NCBI GenBank assembly: GCA_964468435.1
Contig: CAYXVE010000020.1
Span: 1 to 64,000, forward strand
Length of the DNA stretch: 64,000 nucleotides
Direction of reading: 5' to 3'
Source: JBCCTX01 sp964468435
Lineage (GTDB): Bacteria; Bacteroidota; Bacteroidia; J057
Position numbers and translations under genes: made by a program. The notes below the pieces were generated by a model. The model was given only the letters and a program-made list of their open reading frames with translations, ran no database searches and was not told where the DNA came from. This document shows, piece by piece, positions 25,552 through 34,883 of the stretch (position 1 is its first letter; each line of letters starts with the position of its first letter).

Positions 25552-27177
25552 TTACACGACTCCAGCATAGGGTATTCCTGTCAACCGATGCATATCCCAG
25601 TCGATGGTACTCAGGTCATTCAGGTTAAAGGATGATATATCATGATAGCCACAGGCACGGGCAATGACCTTTACCAGTTCATTGGTAGCGGTAAAGTAAT
25701 TATACAACTGTCGTGCAGACTGATCGATGATGAGCCTTGCTCTGAGGTAGTCTTTCTGGGTAGCGATACCCACCGGACAGTTGTTGGTATGACATGCACG
25801 CATACCCAGACAACCTACAGCCTGTATGGCAGCATTGGCCACAGCGATGGCATCAGCGCCGAGCATCAGTGCCTTGGCGAAATCCTCGGCGACGCGGAGT
25901 CCCCCTGTGATGATCAGGGTAACATGATCTGCCTCGCAGCGATCCAGATGCCTTCTGGCACGTGCCAGAGCGGGGATCGTCGGCACATTGATATGGTCGC
26001 GCAATACAGTAGGAGCCGCTCCGGTACCTCCTCCGCGGCCATCCAGAATGATATAATCCACTCCGACTTCCAAAGCAAAGTCAATATCTTCTTCAATATG
26101 GCTGGCAGCCATCTTCATTCCCACCGGGATTCCCCCTGTTCGCTCTCTGACCTCAAAAGCAATATCCCGAAAATCCCCTGCACCTTTCAAGTCCGGAAAA
26201 GTCGCTGGACTGATGGCATCCTGACCCGGTTCCAAACCCCGGACTTTAGCGATTTCCTTTGTTACTTTATGTGCAGGAAGATGTCCTCCAGTACCCGTCT
26301 TAGCTCCCTGCCCCGCCTTAAAGTGAAAAGCTTGTACGTGATCCAGCTTATCCCAGCTAAAGCCAAACTTTGCAGAAGCCAATTCATAAAAATACTTGCT
26401 ATTAGCAGCTCTCTCTTCCTCTAGCATGCCACCTTCACCCGAGCAAATGCCCGTACCAGACATCTCTGCCCCTTTTGCCAGTGCCACTTTTGCTTCTGGA
26501 GATAATGCACCAAATGACATATCAGATACAAATAATGGAATTTCCAGTGCCAAGGGCTTCACAGCCTGCGGCCCAATGACTACCTTCGTTTTGACTGGCT
26601 CATCATCTAATAAAGGCCTTCTCGATAACTGAGCAGGCAAGAACTGTATGTTTTCCCACTTTGGCAACAGATTACGGTCCACCCCCATGGCAGCGGAGGG
26701 TCCGTGATGACCGTAATTTTTGAGTCCATGCTGTGCCAGTTCCTTGATATAGTTGGTGAATGGCTCAGTATCTTCCGGATGGGTATCTGCATATGTACCC
26801 AAATACTGCTCTCTGTTGAAAGGCTGAGGATGACTTTTCAGAAAATCAGCTATCTCCAGCTTATCAATGTAGACCCATCCTTCTTCGATAACAGATGAAA
26901 ATTTGTATAAAGCCTCCTTGTTATTGTATTCACTCACACCAGTATCTATGCGATAATCCCAGTTATGCAACCCACAGATTAGATTTTTTCCATCTACATA
27001 GCCATCTGCCAGAAGGGCTCCTCTGTGAAGACAACGGCCATACAATACCGAGCACGTATCATCGTATCTGATCACTACCAGATCCAGATCCAGCAATTGA
27101 GCATATGCAGGTACTTTTTCAGCAAGAGCAGACCATTCGAGTAGCTTTACAGGTGCTCTGAGTCGTTCTAAAGTCAT
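25552..27177 (-). CDS. Rieske [2Fe-2S] - glutamate-synthase (GltS FMN domain) fusion protein
   Basis: About 541 residues. The N-terminal ~115 residues form a Rieske domain with C49-x-H51 (GRCLHRG) and C68-x2-H71 (ICGLHNW). After a linker, about 190-530 is the FMN/[3Fe-4S] barrel of glutamate synthase: SDMSFGALSPEA, GEGGM, KAGQGAKTGTGGHLP, GRGGGTGAAP, and cluster cysteines C456, C462, C467 (CLGMRACHTNNCPVGIATQ). The glutaminase and C-terminal GXGXG domains are missing, so it cannot be a normal GOGAT. An FMN oxidoreductase fed by the Rieske cluster is inferred; substrate unknown. Start: a -7 box lies between the longest possible start and this one; an ATG three codons upstream is equally possible. 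Confidence 0.85.
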   Translation of the reverse strand: MTLERLRAPVKLLEWSALAEKVPAYAQLLDLDLVVIRYDDTCSVLYGRCLHRGALLADGYVDGKNLICGLHNWDYRIDTGVSEYNNKEALYKFSSVIEEGWVYIDKLEIADFLKSHPQPFNREQYLGTYADTHPEDTEPFTNYIKELAQHGLKNYGHHGPSAAMGVDRNLLPKWENIQFLPAQLSRRPLLDDEPVKTKVVIGPQAVKPLALEIPLFVSDMSFGALSPEAKVALAKGAEMSGTGICSGEGGMLEEERAANSKYFYELASAKFGFSWDKLDHVQAFHFKAGQGAKTGTGGHLPAHKVTKEIAKVRGLEPGQDAISPATFPDLKGAGDFRDIAFEVRERTGGIPVGMKMAASHIEEDIDFALEVGVDYIILDGRGGGTGAAPTVLRDHINVPTIPALARARRHLDRCEADHVTLIITGGLRVAEDFAKALMLGADAIAVANAAIQAVGCLGMRACHTNNCPVGIATQKDYLRARLIIDQSARQLYNYFTATNELVKVIARACGYHDISSFNLNDLSTIDWDMHRLTGIPYAGVV

Positions 27178-27198
27178 ATCTATCATGAATGAAATAAT

Positions 27199-27206
27199 CA
27201 AAAATA
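27199..27206 (-). promoter_or_regulatory. -7 box for the Rieske-GltS gene
   Basis: Reverse-strand TATTTTTG fits TAnnTTTG exactly. Transcription should begin about 27190-27193, which excludes the longest reading-frame start at 27219. No good -33 at the usual distance. Confidence 0.4.
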
Positions 27207-27277
27207 TACTGGTCAACAAATTGTTCCTGTCGGGTATAAGACACCCTTTCCAATAGTACTATAATTTTGCCGAAAAA

Positions 27278-29764
27278 CTAAGGAGCCACAAATTTCCAAC
27301 CCCATTTATCACCAACTGCTTCTCCGGATATACGCACATTGGCATCAATTCTCACAGGTAGCGCTTTAAAAATCAATTTCTCCAAACCAAAATTGATCTC
27401 TGCATAATACGTACCTCCCTCCAGACTCAATGCGTGAAAACCCAGATATTCGTTGAGCTTAAGCCTGCGTAGTAAAGGGATCTTATTGGTGATAAATCCA
27501 CCAAAGCTGTGTTCTACATGTGCTTCCAGATAGTTATTGTGTGTAGATAACACATAATAAGGCATCAACCAGAATTCGTCAAAGGAGCCACTTCGCGAAA
27601 TGGTCTCATTTCCCTTAAAATGAAACAGATCCTGAAGGTAGGTCTGATTCCTGTCCAGAAAAGTCCCTGCGGTTACCCTCCAACGCGTATTTCCCAGCAA
27701 ACCAAGACTTAACTCCTGATCCAGCGTCAACTGCAGGGTACGATAATCGACCCATCCTTCTCCATCGCCACCTAATGTTTGCCGGTATGCCAGTTCTAAT
27801 CCAGGCCATCTGGACCCAAGATTGATCTTTCCACCAGGCACCCTAATATATCTGTTGAAAGGTTGGTATCTGAGCTTGATGGTACCTGTAAATGCCTGAT
27901 GATCTGGAAAACTAAAGTTGGGTACATAAGTACGGTCATTTCTGAATAAACTATACGATGTTGTATTGACCATTTGCCTTCTGCGATCGTAAAATAATTC
28001 TCCTGTAAATGTCAAACCATTCCATATTTCACTACCAAACTTCATGTATCCAGATGTACTCCGGTACAGGCGTATGAAATTCCGGTGAAGTAATAGGGCA
28101 TAGGAAGCATTGTCAAAGGACGAGATCTGACTGAAACCACTAAATTCCCTGGGATAAATACCTCCACTTATTTCCCATACAGTGCTCCGTGCAGGATTAC
28201 TTACCCATTCTATACCCAACTGACCATTTACCTGTTCATTGGAAAATCCATATCTTACTCGACCAGTAATTTTCAACGATCCTTCCGCTTCCCAATCCCA
28301 GGTATGGGATACAGCAGGAGCCACCCAGAATCCTTCCATGGCATTAAATCCCAATGTCCCCAACATAGACTCGACCTGCCAGGTCGTCTTCTTTCGGTAA
28401 TTGGTAAAGCTATATCCGGTAATCAATATATCAAATGGCTTGATCCCTCTGTTGGCTGCTGTGAGAGAGTCCAAATACTCGGGTGAATTCTGTACCACCT
28501 CCAGACTATCCTTGAAACTGTAATCCTCCCTCTCTTCATCGCTCAGAGGAATAGGACGTGCATCGTCCCAAAAGTTGGCATCCTGCTCCATAGCACTATC
28601 TGAAACCGCCAGGATCTCCCGCCCAAAAAACTTGGGGTCAAATCCGGGATTGATCTGAAAATCTGAAAGGATCGATTGCGTAAATCCCTGAATAGGTATG
28701 GTGAGCCCAAAAATCCTGAAATCAACCGCAAAGCCGATGCGCGTCTGGATCGGCAACCACGAACCTTCAATCCGTTGATAAGTTTGCCGGACCGACAGGG
28801 TGTCTATCACGCGAATCTGCTGTTGGTTTGTGATCAGCCAGTCGATCTCCTTGATCGCATAGGAACTATCTGCTATGTATACAATACCCGAAAATGCGGG
28901 ATCGTACTCGCGCTTAGGGGTTGCCAGGATTTTATAAGACTTCCCCTCTCTATGAACCAGTGTTCCCAGCAATCTATACTGGTAAAAGAAAAATGCATTA
29001 TCTGAAACAGGTGAAATTACCCCCCTTTCAGAAAGGTTCCCCATTGATGTGCGGTTTTGGTAAGGATTGAAGCGGTTAAATAAATTCCCTAGTATGCTAA
29101 ATTGATCACTATCTCCACTAACTTTGGACTTCACAATATTTTCCTTGACCTTATTGGGAGGCTTTACAAATACTTCCGACATATTTTCTGAAAGATAGAG
29201 GAACTCGGATTGCAGTTCAGCAGGCGCTTCTTCAGATTCTTCCTCTTCCTTGGGTTCTCTCCTGCCAAAAGGTCCCAAATTCATCAAACTATCAGGATCG
29301 AAACCTTCTCTGAACTTGAAGGCAGATTTGGTATAAGCATTATACTGATATCCTTCAAAAGGATGTTCATTCTGATCCTTATTGTCGATGGCCTTCTGCA
29401 TGATTGCATAAGCTGGATCCCTTCCATCCGAAGTAATGATTACATCTTCAAGGGTAAGATCTTCTATTTCCAGTATAAAATCTCTCTCCAGAGGCCCCTC
29501 TAGTGAAAAGCGGTAAGTCTGTGGGCGATAACCCAGATAGCTTACACGAGCCGTGTAGTCTCCAGCGGGCAACTTCAGTTCAAAGCGTCCAGATTCATCT
29601 GTGATCGTCCCATAGCTCGCATTATTTAGGGATATACTGGCATAGGGTAAAAGTTCAGCCTCACGGTCTTGTACCGTCCCGCTAAACCGGTACGTATCTT
29701 GAGCAATCACGACTGAGTAAATCCAGGTACACAAAACAGCAAATCGTATCAAAAAGTGCTTCAT
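27278..29764 (-). CDS. DUF5686 outer-membrane protein with carboxypeptidase-regulatory-like domain
   Basis: About 828 residues. Signal peptide (MKHFLIRF...VVIAQ), then a carboxypeptidase-regulatory-like beta-sandwich (about 25-110: GTVQDREAELLPYASISLNN, TDESGRFELKLPAGDY). The rest is the DUF5686 family, probably a beta-barrel with repeated amphipathic strands and aromatic residues. Function is unknown in this family; it resembles TonB-receptor-like architecture without a plug domain. The ATG selected starts the signal peptide; a longer frame adds 24 residues of poor signal character. Confidence 0.85.
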   Translation of the reverse strand: MKHFLIRFAVLCTWIYSVVIAQDTYRFSGTVQDREAELLPYASISLNNASYGTITDESGRFELKLPAGDYTARVSYLGYRPQTYRFSLEGPLERDFILEIEDLTLEDVIITSDGRDPAYAIMQKAIDNKDQNEHPFEGYQYNAYTKSAFKFREGFDPDSLMNLGPFGRREPKEEEESEEAPAELQSEFLYLSENMSEVFVKPPNKVKENIVKSKVSGDSDQFSILGNLFNRFNPYQNRTSMGNLSERGVISPVSDNAFFFYQYRLLGTLVHREGKSYKILATPKREYDPAFSGIVYIADSSYAIKEIDWLITNQQQIRVIDTLSVRQTYQRIEGSWLPIQTRIGFAVDFRIFGLTIPIQGFTQSILSDFQINPGFDPKFFGREILAVSDSAMEQDANFWDDARPIPLSDEEREDYSFKDSLEVVQNSPEYLDSLTAANRGIKPFDILITGYSFTNYRKKTTWQVESMLGTLGFNAMEGFWVAPAVSHTWDWEAEGSLKITGRVRYGFSNEQVNGQLGIEWVSNPARSTVWEISGGIYPREFSGFSQISSFDNASYALLLHRNFIRLYRSTSGYMKFGSEIWNGLTFTGELFYDRRRQMVNTTSYSLFRNDRTYVPNFSFPDHQAFTGTIKLRYQPFNRYIRVPGGKINLGSRWPGLELAYRQTLGGDGEGWVDYRTLQLTLDQELSLGLLGNTRWRVTAGTFLDRNQTYLQDLFHFKGNETISRSGSFDEFWLMPYYVLSTHNNYLEAHVEHSFGGFITNKIPLLRRLKLNEYLGFHALSLEGGTYYAEINFGLEKLIFKALPVRIDANVRISGEAVGDKWGWKFVAP

Positions 29765-30099
29765 ATATAAGGGTAATTGCTTCTGTATGTATATGACATT
29801 ACTCACACTTCTACAATCAGTTTTGAATAATTGCAAAAAGTTGCTGATTTTTTGTGGTAAACAAAATTACTCCATGAATAATTCAAACTTATCTGTTCTT
29901 ATTTTCGTTTGATTATTATATTGTTGTCTTAACAACTATATATAAAACAACCGTTTGGGGGATGAATATAGAGCTACTGGGTAGCTGTTTATTTTACTTA
30001 AACCTGCTTATCAACAGATCTATCAAAAATAGAACAAGTATTTGAAAAAAAAATAGATTCTGGTTTATATTGTTGCATACACCGTAATGAGAAAAGAAA
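29765..30099. other. 335-bp divergent promoter region
   Basis: AT-rich, no reading frame of note. It holds a perfect -7 box for the reverse gene (see separate entry) and, on the forward strand, TTTG (30041-30044) followed 23 bases later by TATTGTTG (30068-30075), a one-mismatch -7 box for the aminotransferase gene. Nothing else recognisable. Confidence 0.4.
29862..29869 (-). promoter_or_regulatory. -7 box for the DUF5686 gene
   Basis: Reverse-strand TAATTTTG matches TAnnTTTG. A TTTG (29887-29884) lies only 14 bases upstream, shorter than usual. The implied leader to the chosen start is about 90 bases. Confidence 0.38.
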
Positions 30100-31245
30100 A
30101 TGACTATGATCCGGATTCCCAGACATATTGAACAACTCAAGCCCTACGAACCAGGCAAAAAGGGAGACCAACTCTTTCAGGGCAAAATACCTTCAGAAAC
30201 CGCAATCCTTTGCAGCAACGAAAACAATCTCGGGCCATCTCCAAGAGCCGTAACAGCCATGGCTTCAGCACTGCACGGAGTTCATGTATATCCAGATCCG
30301 CTAGGAACGCAGCTTAGAGCTGCAATAGCCCATAAACTCGATACAACACCAGACCGGATAGCATTAGGGGACGGTTCTGATGGGATACTGTATACCTTGT
30401 TCAATGCTTTTTGTGAGGAGGGCGATGAAATTCTCACCTCTGCGGGTAGTTTCATATCTGTCAAGGTATTTACGTCATTGTATAAAATTCCCCTAATTGA
30501 GATTCCCATGAAAGCGGGTTATACATTTGACCTGGAAGCGATTTTCGATCATGTAAATGAACGAACTAAGATAATATATCTATGTAATCCCAACAATCCT
30601 ACTGGGACCATGATGGGGCGTGAATCGCTTGAAAAATTCCTTCGGGAAGTTCCCGCTCACATACTTGTGCTGGTAGATGAGGCCTACTGTGAATTTGCCC
30701 GTGCGATCAGCATGGACTACCCGGATAGCAGTAAGCTGGGCTTTGACAATGTCATGACTTTGCGAACATTCTCTAAAGCCTATGGCCTTGCTGGTATACG
30801 ACTGGGCTATGCTATCGGTGCACCTTACCTTATCCAGACATTCATGAAAACACAGCCTATATTTAGTCCAGGTTCTGTGGCCATGGCTGGTGGGCTAGGA
30901 GCTCTGGAAGACGACCATTTTCTCCAGAAAACGATTGATCACCACCTAAAAGGCCTTGCGCAGCATTATAAAACGCTCGAAAAAGCAGGTATATCCTATA
31001 TACTTTCCTATGCAAACTTTGTGATGGCCGACCTTCAGACAACAGAGTCAGCCAGGGCATTGTGTGAAGCACTGGAACCACGGGGCATCAAATTACGCAA
31101 ACTCAATGCGTTTGGTCTGCCCCATTGCGTAAGGATTTCTGTGGGTACCATTCGTGAAAACGACTATTTTAGCGAACAACTCTTGAAATTGGTACAATCC
31201 AGTTCTATACCTTTAATCCAAAACGCTCTTCGGCCATCTCGCTAA
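30100..31245 (+). CDS. PLP aminotransferase, histidinol-phosphate aminotransferase-like
   Basis: 381 residues, fold-type I, HisC-like. Hallmarks: SNENNLGPSP, YPDPLGTQLR, LGDGSDGILYTL, CNPNNPTG (N163-N166), D193 in LVDEAY, the PLP lysine K226 in TFSKAYGLAGIRLGY, and a C-terminal RISVGT arginine that binds the substrate carboxylate. Not near other his genes, so it could act on histidinol phosphate or on aromatic amino acids such as phenylalanine/tyrosine; the sequence alone does not settle this. Its 3' end overlaps the convergent L-2-hydroxyglutarate oxidase gene by 41 bases. Confidence 0.88.
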   Translation: MTMIRIPRHIEQLKPYEPGKKGDQLFQGKIPSETAILCSNENNLGPSPRAVTAMASALHGVHVYPDPLGTQLRAAIAHKLDTTPDRIALGDGSDGILYTLFNAFCEEGDEILTSAGSFISVKVFTSLYKIPLIEIPMKAGYTFDLEAIFDHVNERTKIIYLCNPNNPTGTMMGRESLEKFLREVPAHILVLVDEAYCEFARAISMDYPDSSKLGFDNVMTLRTFSKAYGLAGIRLGYAIGAPYLIQTFMKTQPIFSPGSVAMAGGLGALEDDHFLQKTIDHHLKGLAQHYKTLEKAGISYILSYANFVMADLQTTESARALCEALEPRGIKLRKLNAFGLPHCVRISVGTIRENDYFSEQLLKLVQSSSIPLIQNALRPSR

Positions 31246-32431
31246 TCTGCGCTCCAATAGCCAGGCAAGCTGTTGCAGCAGGTGAGGGTGCATTGAGTAC
31301 ATGGATAGACCGATCCCGATATTCTATCTGAAAGTCGTCTACCATATTTCCATCTGGTGCAAGAGACATCGCTCTGACACCAGACCGGGATGGTAGAATC
31401 TCATCTTGTGTCAAAGATGGAATCAGCCGTTTGACCTGCTTCCAGAACAGATTTTTGGAGAATGCCCTGCGATATTCATCCAGGCCAAAGCGCCAGTGTT
31501 TGGCAAATAGGCTCCAGGTACCAGAATAGCTCAGTGCCTCCCAGGAATCGCGGAAATCAAAATCTGCTTTCTGATAACCTTCCCGCTTAAATGTAAATAC
31601 AGCATTGGGACCACACTCTATTCCTCCATGGATCATACGAGTAAAGTGTACCCCCAAAAAAGGGAAAGCAGGGTTGGGGATTGGATAAACCAGATGCTTG
31701 ACTTTGTGTTCTGCATGTGGTGCCAGATCGTAATAATCACCGCGGAATCCCACAATTCGGGTACTAATGTCGACTTCGTCCAGCTTTGCCAGACGGTCTG
31801 AATGAAGACCTCCACAAAAAATGAGGTGTTTGCCTCTGAAACGCCCCTTATCAGTGATTACTTCGTCGTATGTTTCTCCACGTTGTATGGCCCTGACTTC
31901 ATGAGACAGGAAAATTTCACTCTGCTCCTGTATACCTTTCAGCAATTCCGCGAGTTTGTATACAACAGCAGGATAGTCAATAATGCCTGAACAGGGTACT
32001 CTAATCGCAGCAATACCTTCACAGAAGGGTTCGATCTCCTTGATCTCCTCCCCGCTAATGATCTCAATACCTTCGGTATTATTTTCTAGGCCACACTGAT
32101 AGATCATTTCCATCTGAGGAAGTTCTGCCTGATCTGTAGCAACCACAACTTTACCACAAACATCATGTGGAATATGATGTTCTCTGGCAAATGCTACTAA
32201 CTCACGCCTACCCAAAACACAATTCCGGGCCTTGAGAGATCCAGGTTTGTAGTACAAGCCACTGTGTATCACACCAGAATTCCTACCTGTCTGATGTTTG
32301 GCAAGCTGGTCTTCTTTTTCCAGCACAGCAATACGGAGAGAGGGTTGTCTACGCAGTATTTTATAGGCTGCACTTAGTCCTACAATTCCTCCTCCAACAA
32401 CGATTATGTCAAAAGTATCCGTAGTAATCAC
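31205..32431 (-). CDS. lhgO: L-2-hydroxyglutarate oxidase
   Basis: FAD enzyme that oxidises L-2-hydroxyglutarate to 2-oxoglutarate, a metabolite-repair step. 408 residues, usual length. The dinucleotide-binding GGGIVGLSAAY sits near the N-terminus, followed by the family motif HQTGRNSGVIHSGLYYKPGS, then GFRGDYYDL, HLVYPIPNPAFPFLGVHFTRMI and the C-terminal SRSGVRAMSL ... NAPSPAATACLAIG. The adjacent reading frames are on opposite strands, so it is monocistronic. Confidence 0.93.
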   Translation of the reverse strand: MITTDTFDIIVVGGGIVGLSAAYKILRRQPSLRIAVLEKEDQLAKHQTGRNSGVIHSGLYYKPGSLKARNCVLGRRELVAFAREHHIPHDVCGKVVVATDQAELPQMEMIYQCGLENNTEGIEIISGEEIKEIEPFCEGIAAIRVPCSGIIDYPAVVYKLAELLKGIQEQSEIFLSHEVRAIQRGETYDEVITDKGRFRGKHLIFCGGLHSDRLAKLDEVDISTRIVGFRGDYYDLAPHAEHKVKHLVYPIPNPAFPFLGVHFTRMIHGGIECGPNAVFTFKREGYQKADFDFRDSWEALSYSGTWSLFAKHWRFGLDEYRRAFSKNLFWKQVKRLIPSLTQDEILPSRSGVRAMSLAPDGNMVDDFQIEYRDRSIHVLNAPSPAATACLAIGAQISEMAEERFGLKV

Positions 32432-32552
32432 GCTTGAGATAAAGTTTAATTATTTTATGATTTCCGCTTAAAAAATAGGAATATAGATGCAAAAATTACA
32501 TATTTTATTTTGCTCTGCAACGTTTTAATTTATAGAAGTCATTACGCGTATC

Positions 32553-33647
32553 ATGCTTGATCTTGAGAAGGTGATTGTCCAATTTGAAACGCAGGGATCC
32601 ATTCATGAATGTGTTCCACTGGGTAAAGGACATATCCATGACACATACCGTGTCAGGACATCCGGTACAGATAGTCCAAACTATCTCTTACAACGTATCA
32701 ACAACAAGGTCTTTGTTCATGTTCCGGAAATGATGGATAATATTGAACGCGTTACCCATCACATACGCCAGAAACTCAAAAGCATATCAGGATCACAGAT
32801 CAATCGGGAGGTTATGACTGTTATCCCTACCTCCCGCGGAAATAGTTACTACATCGATCCAGAAGATCAATTCTGGAGAATGTTTTTATTTATCAATGAC
32901 AGCTATAGTATTGATAAAGCAGAAAATGAAGATCAGGCCTATGAAGCAGGAAAGGCACTAGGGAAATTTCAACGTTTACTGGCAGATTTTCCCCATCAAG
33001 TACTACATGAAACCATTCCCGATTTTCATCACATCAAAAAAAGACTACGCAAATTCAAAAAAGTAATTACACAGGACCCGCTGGGACGCGCTAGAGCACT
33101 TGGGGAAGAAATTCACTTTGTTACCAAGCGCAGAGAAGAGATGAGCCTCATCTACAACTTGGGCAGAGCTGGATTTATCCCAGAACGGGTGACTCACAAT
33201 GATACCAAACTCAATAATCTGCTTTTCGATGAGCATGGCAAAGCGCTCACTTGGGTAGATCTGGATACCGTCATGCCAGGATTTATACATTATGACTTTG
33301 GAGATGCCATTCGTACCCTCGCCAACACAGCTATGGAAGACGAAAGTGATCTAAATCGCGTTTCTTTTCACTTCGCTTACTATGAATCCTTTACACAAGG
33401 ATACCTCGAAGAGGTTGCAGGAGTATTGACTCCTATAGAACTGATACACCTGGCTTTCTCTTCCAAACTCATGACATTTATCATGGGACTCAGATTTCTT
33501 ACAGACTTTATTGAAGGTGATGTCTACTACAAAATAGAACATCCCGAGCACAATCTCGTCCGTGCGCAGAATCAGTTCAAACTTCTCCGTGAAATGGAAG
33601 ACGCTTATGAGGATATGAAACAAACCGTAGAAACTAGTTTTGCGTAA
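32553..33647 (+). CDS. Sugar/aminoglycoside-phosphotransferase-fold kinase, NahK-like
   Basis: 364 residues of the APH kinase fold. The catalytic loop THNDTKLNNLLFD gives H215, D217 and N222, and VDLDTVMPGFIHYDFGDAIR supplies the metal-binding D236/D238 region. These motifs match N-acetylhexosamine 1-kinases closely. GKGHIHDTYRV near residues 24-34 is the nucleotide-binding loop. A kinase for N-acetylhexosamines or a related sugar is the best guess, but the neighbours give no sugar pathway and related unassigned families share these motifs. Confidence 0.78.
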   Translation: MLDLEKVIVQFETQGSIHECVPLGKGHIHDTYRVRTSGTDSPNYLLQRINNKVFVHVPEMMDNIERVTHHIRQKLKSISGSQINREVMTVIPTSRGNSYYIDPEDQFWRMFLFINDSYSIDKAENEDQAYEAGKALGKFQRLLADFPHQVLHETIPDFHHIKKRLRKFKKVITQDPLGRARALGEEIHFVTKRREEMSLIYNLGRAGFIPERVTHNDTKLNNLLFDEHGKALTWVDLDTVMPGFIHYDFGDAIRTLANTAMEDESDLNRVSFHFAYYESFTQGYLEEVAGVLTPIELIHLAFSSKLMTFIMGLRFLTDFIEGDVYYKIEHPEHNLVRAQNQFKLLREMEDAYEDMKQTVETSFA

Positions 33648-33751
33648 ACAGGCATACTTTCAAGATTTGCAGGGGTCTCTCGGTCAATTCGCGGCCCAGT
33701 ACCATATTGGGATAACTATATTGCTTTTTGTAAAATGTTCATAGAAACCTG

Positions 33752-34822
33752 TTACTGGTCATCGTAATCAACAACAATCTCAGGAGTTTCGGGTATAGAC
33801 TGACATGTGAGTATATAGCCCTGCTCCACTTCTTTATCACTGAGTACATAATTAACCTTCATTCTCACATACCCTGCTTTCAGTTTAGCTCTGCAAGTAG
33901 CACAAATACCTCCTCTACACGAATATGGGGCATCAATACCCTTTTCTAAAGCAGAATCCAATATAGTCTGCCATTCATTTTCAAGGTTGTATTCATAAGT
34001 TTCCCCGTCCAGAATCAATTTGATATGTGTAGTTTTCCCCAATGTTGCATTTTCTTGTTCATCCTTTGTATCATCCTCTGGCACAGAAAACAACTCGTAA
34101 TGAACGTTCTTTTCCGGAATTCCCATATCTCCCAAAACTTCTATTCCATTTTCGATCATGGGAAGCGGACCACATATGAAGTACGCATTTGCCTTTTGTG
34201 TGTGGGAGTAATGGCTCATCAGTTCCCGGTATTTTTCAGGAGTCATCAACCCGTGAAACAGTGGATCTTCCGTTTCCTCATCACTTAAAATATGTATAAC
34301 CTTAAAACGGCCTTCATACTCCTTTTCCCATGCATCAAGCTGCTCTCGAAAAATGATAGCGTCTGTAGTCTTATTTCCATAAAATACAATAAATCTGCTG
34401 TGAGGTTCTTGGTATAGTGTAGTTTTAATAATGGACATAAAAGGCGTGATACCACTCCCTCCGGCAAACCCCACATAGATCTTACGATTGCGTTCATCGA
34501 GTTCTGTAAAGAAAGTACCTGCGGGTGTCATTACCTCGAGTTGATCTCCAGCTTTCAGTTGATGGTTGATATAGGGCGAAAGAGTACCATCTGGTACCTC
34601 CTTCACTGCAATAATGAGATCCTCATCTGTCAGGGGACTGCTGCAGAAAGAGTAGGAACGTCTTACCTCTTCTCCATTGATTTCTTTTTTGAGTGTGATG
34701 TACTGGCCTTGCTTGTAGGTAAATACCTCTTTGAGTTCAGGAGGTACTTCAAATGTTACAGAGACAGCTTCAGGGGTTTCGCGATTAACTTTTTTGACCG
34801 TAAGCGTATAGAATTTTGCCAT
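33752..34822 (-). CDS. paaE: Ferredoxin-NADPH reductase of the phenylacetyl-CoA epoxidase (PaaE-like)
   Basis: 356 residues. FAD domain with RRSYSFCSSP, NAD(P)H domain with AGGSGITPFMSIIK and YFICGPLPMI, then a plant-type [2Fe-2S] domain with C302, C307, C310 and C340 (YSCRGGICATC...TC). This order is that of PaaE, which feeds electrons to the PaaABCD oxygenase. The association with paaG upstream supports the role; the oxygenase genes paaABCD are not in the window. The second ATG is preferred: MAKFYTLTV is a typical family N-terminus. Confidence 0.88.
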   Translation of the reverse strand: MAKFYTLTVKKVNRETPEAVSVTFEVPPELKEVFTYKQGQYITLKKEINGEEVRRSYSFCSSPLTDEDLIIAVKEVPDGTLSPYINHQLKAGDQLEVMTPAGTFFTELDERNRKIYVGFAGGSGITPFMSIIKTTLYQEPHSRFIVFYGNKTTDAIIFREQLDAWEKEYEGRFKVIHILSDEETEDPLFHGLMTPEKYRELMSHYSHTQKANAYFICGPLPMIENGIEVLGDMGIPEKNVHYELFSVPEDDTKDEQENATLGKTTHIKLILDGETYEYNLENEWQTILDSALEKGIDAPYSCRGGICATCRAKLKAGYVRMKVNYVLSDKEVEQGYILTCQSIPETPEIVVDYDDQ

Positions 34823-34883
34823 GTAGCTTGTTGTTGATTTTATCTTTCCGACATACAACTAGCTTCTCAACATATAAGGAGCT

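Noticed and set aside
25642..26424. 260-codon forward frame opposite the Rieske-GltS gene
   Set aside because: Lies antisense to conserved FMN-domain codons; composition typical of a shadow frame.
30100..31245. Assignment as true HisC of histidine biosynthesis
   Set aside because: No other his genes adjacent; aromatic aminotransferases share all visible motifs, so no gene symbol was given.
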